A stretch of DNA of 64,000 nucleotides from an uncultured delta proteobacterium (GTDB taxonomy: Bacteria; Myxococcota_A; UBA9160; JAFDET01). The notes beneath the pieces are model-generated. The model made no database searches. It saw only the letters and a program-made list of their open reading frames with translations, and was not told where the DNA came from. Where the stretch lies: the NCBI GenBank assembly GCA_947259215.1, contig CAMYLJ010000038.1, positions 1 to 64,000 on the forward strand, in the 5' to 3' direction. The position numbers and the translations under genes were made by a program. This document shows positions 60,685-64,000 of this stretch, one piece after another; position 1 is the first letter of the stretch, and each line of letters opens with the position of its first letter.

Positions 60685-61512
60685 CTACCCCAGCACCCGC
60701 TCGTGATTGGCGTAGACGTTGAGGGCGCGGCCGCGCAGGAATCCCACCAGGGTGACTCCGGCGCTCTCAGCCAGCTCCACCGCCAGGGAGGAGGGCGCGG
60801 AGACCGCCGCCAGCAGCGGAATCCGGGCCGCCAGGGCCTTCTGCACGATCTCGTAGGAGACCCGCCCCGACACCAGCAGGACGTGTCCCGCCAGCGGCAG
60901 GCGCCCCTCCCGCGCCGCCCAGCCCACCACCTTGTCCACGGCGTTGTGGCGGCCGACGTCCTCGCGCAGGGCCAGGAGCGACCCGTCGCCGGCGAAGAGC
61001 GCCGCCGCGTGCAGCCCCCCGGTGGCCTCGAAGACGGACTGGGCGCCGCGCATGCGCTCGGGCAGGCGGTAGAGGAGCTCCGCGGGCAGGCGCAGCGGGT
61101 CGTGCAGGGGAGGTGCGCTGGCCAGAGCGTTCTCGATGGTGGCCTTGCCGCAGATGCCGCAGCTCGAGCTGGCGTAGAGGTTGCGGCGCAGGCGCTCCCA
61201 GTCCACCTCGACCCCGTCGGCGAGGGTCGCACGGATCACGTTGTCCGCCGCCTCGGGATCCGAGGCCAGGCTGCAGTGGCGCACCGAAGTCACGTCCTCG
61301 AACCGCTCCACCACGCGCTCGGTCACGAGGAAGCCGGTCGCGAGCTCGGCGTCCGCGCCCGGAGTCCGCATCACCACCGCCACGGGCGTCGGCCCGATCT
61401 GGATCTCCAGCGGCTCCTCGCAGACCACGCGGTCCGTGCCGGGGTCGCAGGCGGCGTCGGCGAAGCGCGACATCCGCACGTCGCGGATCGAGTCGTCGTC
61501 GCCGGGCGGCAT
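60685..61512 (-). CDS. fdhD: FdhD, formate dehydrogenase sulfurtransferase
   Basis: Transfers sulfur from IscS to the molybdenum cofactor of formate dehydrogenases. The 275-residue product has the essential Cys pair in SSSCGICGKATIEN, and LATGFLVTERVV and REDVGRHNAVDKVVG, all typical. It shares one base with the ileS stop (TGATG) and precedes its client enzyme by 29 bp. Confidence 0.96.
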   Translation of the reverse strand: MPPGDDDSIRDVRMSRFADAACDPGTDRVVCEEPLEIQIGPTPVAVVMRTPGADAELATGFLVTERVVERFEDVTSVRHCSLASDPEAADNVIRATLADGVEVDWERLRRNLYASSSCGICGKATIENALASAPPLHDPLRLPAELLYRLPERMRGAQSVFEATGGLHAAALFAGDGSLLALREDVGRHNAVDKVVGWAAREGRLPLAGHVLLVSGRVSYEIVQKALAARIPLLAAVSAPSSLAVELAESAGVTLVGFLRGRALNVYANHERVLG

Positions 61513-64000
61513 CAGACGCGCGCGAGGCCCAGCACGAGCTCCTCGCCGTCGATCGCGAGCTCACGCACCGAGGCGTCGGCCTCCGGCGGTCGATCGAGGC
61601 CGACCTCGACGGCCAGGGTCTCGCGCGCGAGCTCGTCGACCCGGGAACGCAGCGCGTCGAGCAAGCGCTCGGATCCACGCACGGTCAAGCGGATGCGACC
61701 GGTGTACTCGAGGTCGAGCTCCTTGCGAAGGGTCTGCACCCGGTTCAGGACCTCGCGGTAGAGGCCCTCTTCCACCAGGGCGGGAGTGAGGGCGGTGTGC
61801 AGCACCACCACGCCGGCCCCGCCCGCCGCGGCCGCGAAGCCCTCGCGCGCCTCCAGGCGTACCGCGATCTCGTCCGAGGAGAGCGACAGCTCCTCGCCCT
61901 CCACCACAAGCAGCACGCGCCCCTCCGAATCGAGCTGGGCCAGCAGGGCCGCACCGTCGGCCTCGGCCAGGGCGGCCTTGACCTTGGGCATGCGCTTGCC
62001 CACTCGCGGTCCGAGGGCCCGGAAATTGGGCGTCACCTGGTAGCGCACGTACTCGTCGGCTTCGGGCACGAAGCGCAGCTCGCCGACGTTGAGCTCCTCG
62101 CGGATCAGGTCGGCGTACTCCGCCAGGGCGGCCTCCAGGGCCGGTTCGGCGAGCACCACCTCCGCCGCCGCCAGGGGCTGCCGCACCCGGAGCTTGCCGG
62201 CGGTGCGCACTTGGAGGCCCAGGGAGACCAGCTCCCGCACCACGCCCATCACCCGCGAGAGCTCCTCGTCCACGGCGGCGAGGTCCGGCTCGGGGTAGTC
62301 GGAGAGGTGGACGCTGGTGTCGTCGGAGTCCGGAAAGGGGCGCAGCACCAGGTTCTGCCACATCTCCTCGCTGGCGAAGGGCAGGAACGGGGCCAGCAGG
62401 CGCGCCGACGCCACCAGGCACTCGTACAAGGTCCAGTGTGCGTCGAGCTTGTCCTGTTCGAGCCCCGGCGCCCAGAAGCGGTCCCGGCTGCGACGCACGT
62501 ACCAGTTGGACAGCGCGTCCACGAAGTCCGTGAGCACCCCACTGGCCTCGTAGACACGCCAGGTGTCCATGTGCGCGATGGTGCGGCCCGCGCAGAGCGC
62601 CAGCTCGGAGAGGATCCAGCGATCGAGCAGGGCCCGCTCGCCCGCGGGCCGCCGGCCCCGGACCGCGGCCGCGTCGGCGGGATCGAAGCCGTCGATGTTG
62701 GCGTAGATCGTGAAGAAGGCGAAGACGTTGCGGAGCTTCAGGGGCAGCTCGCGCTGGAGGGCGCGCACGGCTCCGAGGGAGAGGCGTGTGTTGCTCCACG
62801 GCGGGTTCCCCGCGAAGAAGAACCAGCGGAAGGCGTCCGCGCCCGGCGCGGGCGAGGCCGGGTCCTCCACCCACACCTTGTGGCCGTGGGGCAGGTCGAT
62901 CACCTCGCGCGGCAGAGTGTCGCGGCCGTGGGGCGCGAAGTCCACGCCGAGGCGGGTACGGTCCTCCTCGGCCAGCAGGATCAGGCGCCGAGGCAAGCGC
63001 GCGGGGCGCAGCACCAGGTCGAGCCCGCCGCCTTCCGTGTCGCCGCGGTACACGCGCACCCTGGTCTCTTCGCCGCGCAGGTCGAGGCCCTCGTAGTCCT
63101 CGCGGGCGATCCCGGCCTCGCCGGGCGCCAGGCTCTCGCCCTCGGCGGCCACCGGCGCGAACTCCAGCCGGACCCGCTCCAGGATCACCTCGGGCGGCGT
63201 GTAGTTGCCCTTGCTCTTGCTCTCCTTCTTGCCGTCGCGGTCGCCGACCAGCCCGAGCACGATGCAGGTCTTGTAGGGATGGGGCGCCGCCTGGTCCGGG
63301 AAGAGCAGGGTCGAGATCCAGAGCAGCGAGTTGAACCAGCCTCGGGTCTGGTCGATCGCCTCGCTGATGAAGTCGGCCGGGTAGGCGGTGCGGAACTGCT
63401 CGTGCCCGGTATGCGGCCAGCCCCACTGGGCGAAGGGCATGCTGCCGGAGTCGAACCAGGCGTCGATCACCTCGGGGACGCGCCGGTACGTCCCGGGCTC
63501 GCCGGGCCGCGTCCACGAGACCTGGTCGATCCAGGGCTTGTGCACCATCAGGTGCTCCGGCAGGTCCGGGTCGGCCGCCCGCGCCTCCTCGAAGGCCGCA
63601 AAGGCGTCCGGGTTGCGCTCCAGGATCTCGGCCGCCGAGGCGGGCATGTCGACCGCGCCAGTCTCGTCGTTGATCCAGATGTTGAGGGGCGTGCCCCAGT
63701 AGCGCTCCCGGGAGAGGGCCCAGTCCACGTTGTTGCGCAGGAAGTCGCCGAAGCGCCCGTCCCGGATGTGCTCGGGCAGCCACTCGATGCGGGCGTTGTT
63801 GGCGAGCGCCTGCTGGACGTGCTCGCTGGTGCGGATGTACCAGGCGGGGCGCGCGTACTGGATCAGAGGGTCCTGGTCGGAGCGCTCGCAGAAAGGATAC
63901 TCGTGGCGGACGGTCTCCGCGTGCCACAGGAGCTCGCGCTCGCGCAGCTCGCGCGCCAGGTCGCGATCCGCCTCCTTCACCCAACGGCCCGCGTAGCGCT
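61512..64000 (-). CDS. ileS: Isoleucyl-tRNA synthetase IleS (N-terminus beyond window)
   Basis: Charges tRNA-Ile. The window covers the C-terminal 830 or so residues: editing/connective regions (WALSRERYWGTPLNIW), the core segment DAWFDSGSMPFAQWGWP, a KMSKS loop written KKESKSKGN (63207-63230), an unusual insertion of about 118 residues, then GADAFRWFFFAGNPPW and the anticodon-binding helices (NWYVRRSRDRFW). The first half, with HIGH, is outside. Its 3' end abuts fdhD. Confidence 0.94.
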   Translation of the reverse strand, partial: RYAGRWVKEADRDLARELRERELLWHAETVRHEYPFCERSDQDPLIQYARPAWYIRTSEHVQQALANNARIEWLPEHIRDGRFGDFLRNNVDWALSRERYWGTPLNIWINDETGAVDMPASAAEILERNPDAFAAFEEARAADPDLPEHLMVHKPWIDQVSWTRPGEPGTYRRVPEVIDAWFDSGSMPFAQWGWPHTGHEQFRTAYPADFISEAIDQTRGWFNSLLWISTLLFPDQAAPHPYKTCIVLGLVGDRDGKKESKSKGNYTPPEVILERVRLEFAPVAAEGESLAPGEAGIAREDYEGLDLRGEETRVRVYRGDTEGGGLDLVLRPARLPRRLILLAEEDRTRLGVDFAPHGRDTLPREVIDLPHGHKVWVEDPASPAPGADAFRWFFFAGNPPWSNTRLSLGAVRALQRELPLKLRNVFAFFTIYANIDGFDPADAAAVRGRRPAGERALLDRWILSELALCAGRTIAHMDTWRVYEASGVLTDFVDALSNWYVRRSRDRFWAPGLEQDKLDAHWTLYECLVASARLLAPFLPFASEEMWQNLVLRPFPDSDDTSVHLSDYPEPDLAAVDEELSRVMGVVRELVSLGLQVRTAGKLRVRQPLAAAEVVLAEPALEAALAEYADLIREELNVGELRFVPEADEYVRYQVTPNFRALGPRVGKRMPKVKAALAEADGAALLAQLDSEGRVLLVVEGEELSLSSDEIAVRLEAREGFAAAAGGAGVVVLHTALTPALVEEGLYREVLNRVQTLRKELDLEYTGRIRLTVRGSERLLDALRSRVDELARETLAVEVGLDRPPEADASVRELAIDGEELVLGLARV

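Overview
The window is very GC-rich (third codon positions almost all G or C), with compact operons in which genes overlap by 4 bp (ATGA, GTGA, TTGA) and GTG or TTG starts are frequent. The gene mix (a bacterial DNA topoisomerase VI, PEP-CTERM proteins, EF-hand-like repeat lipoproteins, an AST-type arginine operon, HD-GYP, a Ycf46-type AAA ATPase) suggests an uncultured member of the former Deltaproteobacteria, probably Myxococcota or a close relative. That placement is inference from gene content. No rRNA, tRNA, CRISPR array, intact insertion sequence or prophage was recognised.

Layout. 0-9.3 kb: folC (cut by the window edge), a small Cys protein, an NRDE protein, a patatin-like lipase, a Ca-repeat lipoprotein, a von Willebrand A protein coupled to an M28-like protein that lacks its metal ligands, and comM. 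9.3-12.9 kb: a beta-lactamase relic, then a small gene and both topoisomerase VI subunits. 13-15.2 kb: rmlA-rmlC-rmlD for dTDP-rhamnose, with rmlD broken. 15.2-20.6 kb: a zinc ribbon protein, a TPM-domain protein, a di-iron ferritin-like protein behind two palindromic operators, a 75-bp near-perfect palindrome, a phosphatase-like lipoprotein, Fur, and TPR/HEAT-like small proteins. 20.9-28.1 kb: a MATE exporter, an EEP nuclease or phosphatase, and an arginine-catabolism operon in astC-A-D order whose fourth gene is a DDAH-like amidinohydrolase instead of astB.

28.1-31.4 kb is a scrambled accessory zone: gene relics (including a second copy of the DDAH-like C-terminus), a PEP-CTERM/LamG protein, a VapBC-type toxin-antitoxin pair and a frameshifted PAP2 phosphatase. 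31.5-36.8 kb: a second PEP-CTERM protein and a complete sugar ABC importer (binding lipoprotein, two permeases, ATPase). 36.8-43.6 kb: a six-gene minus-strand glycan cluster (GT4, sugar-nucleotide epimerase, radical SAM/SPASM protein, flippase, GT2, SAM methyltransferase), with a divergent GT-C glycosyltransferase beyond it. 45.7-53.7 kb, minus strand: OB-fold protein, Cys-rich lipoprotein, Ca/Na antiporter, NFACT/RqcH-like protein, mutM, di-haem cytochrome c peroxidase, Ycf46-like AAA ATPase and a lipopolysaccharide-kinase-like protein. 53.8-64 kb: HD-GYP protein, threonine aldolase, a frameshifted membrane protein, two tandem SDRs, a formate-dehydrogenase-like molybdoenzyme with its maturase FdhD, and ileS (cut by the window edge).

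The most interesting signals are the AST variant operon, topoisomerase VI with lysine-rich tails on both subunits, the metal-ligand-free M28 protein paired with a VWA protein, the glycan/radical SAM cluster, and several unexplained inverted repeats.
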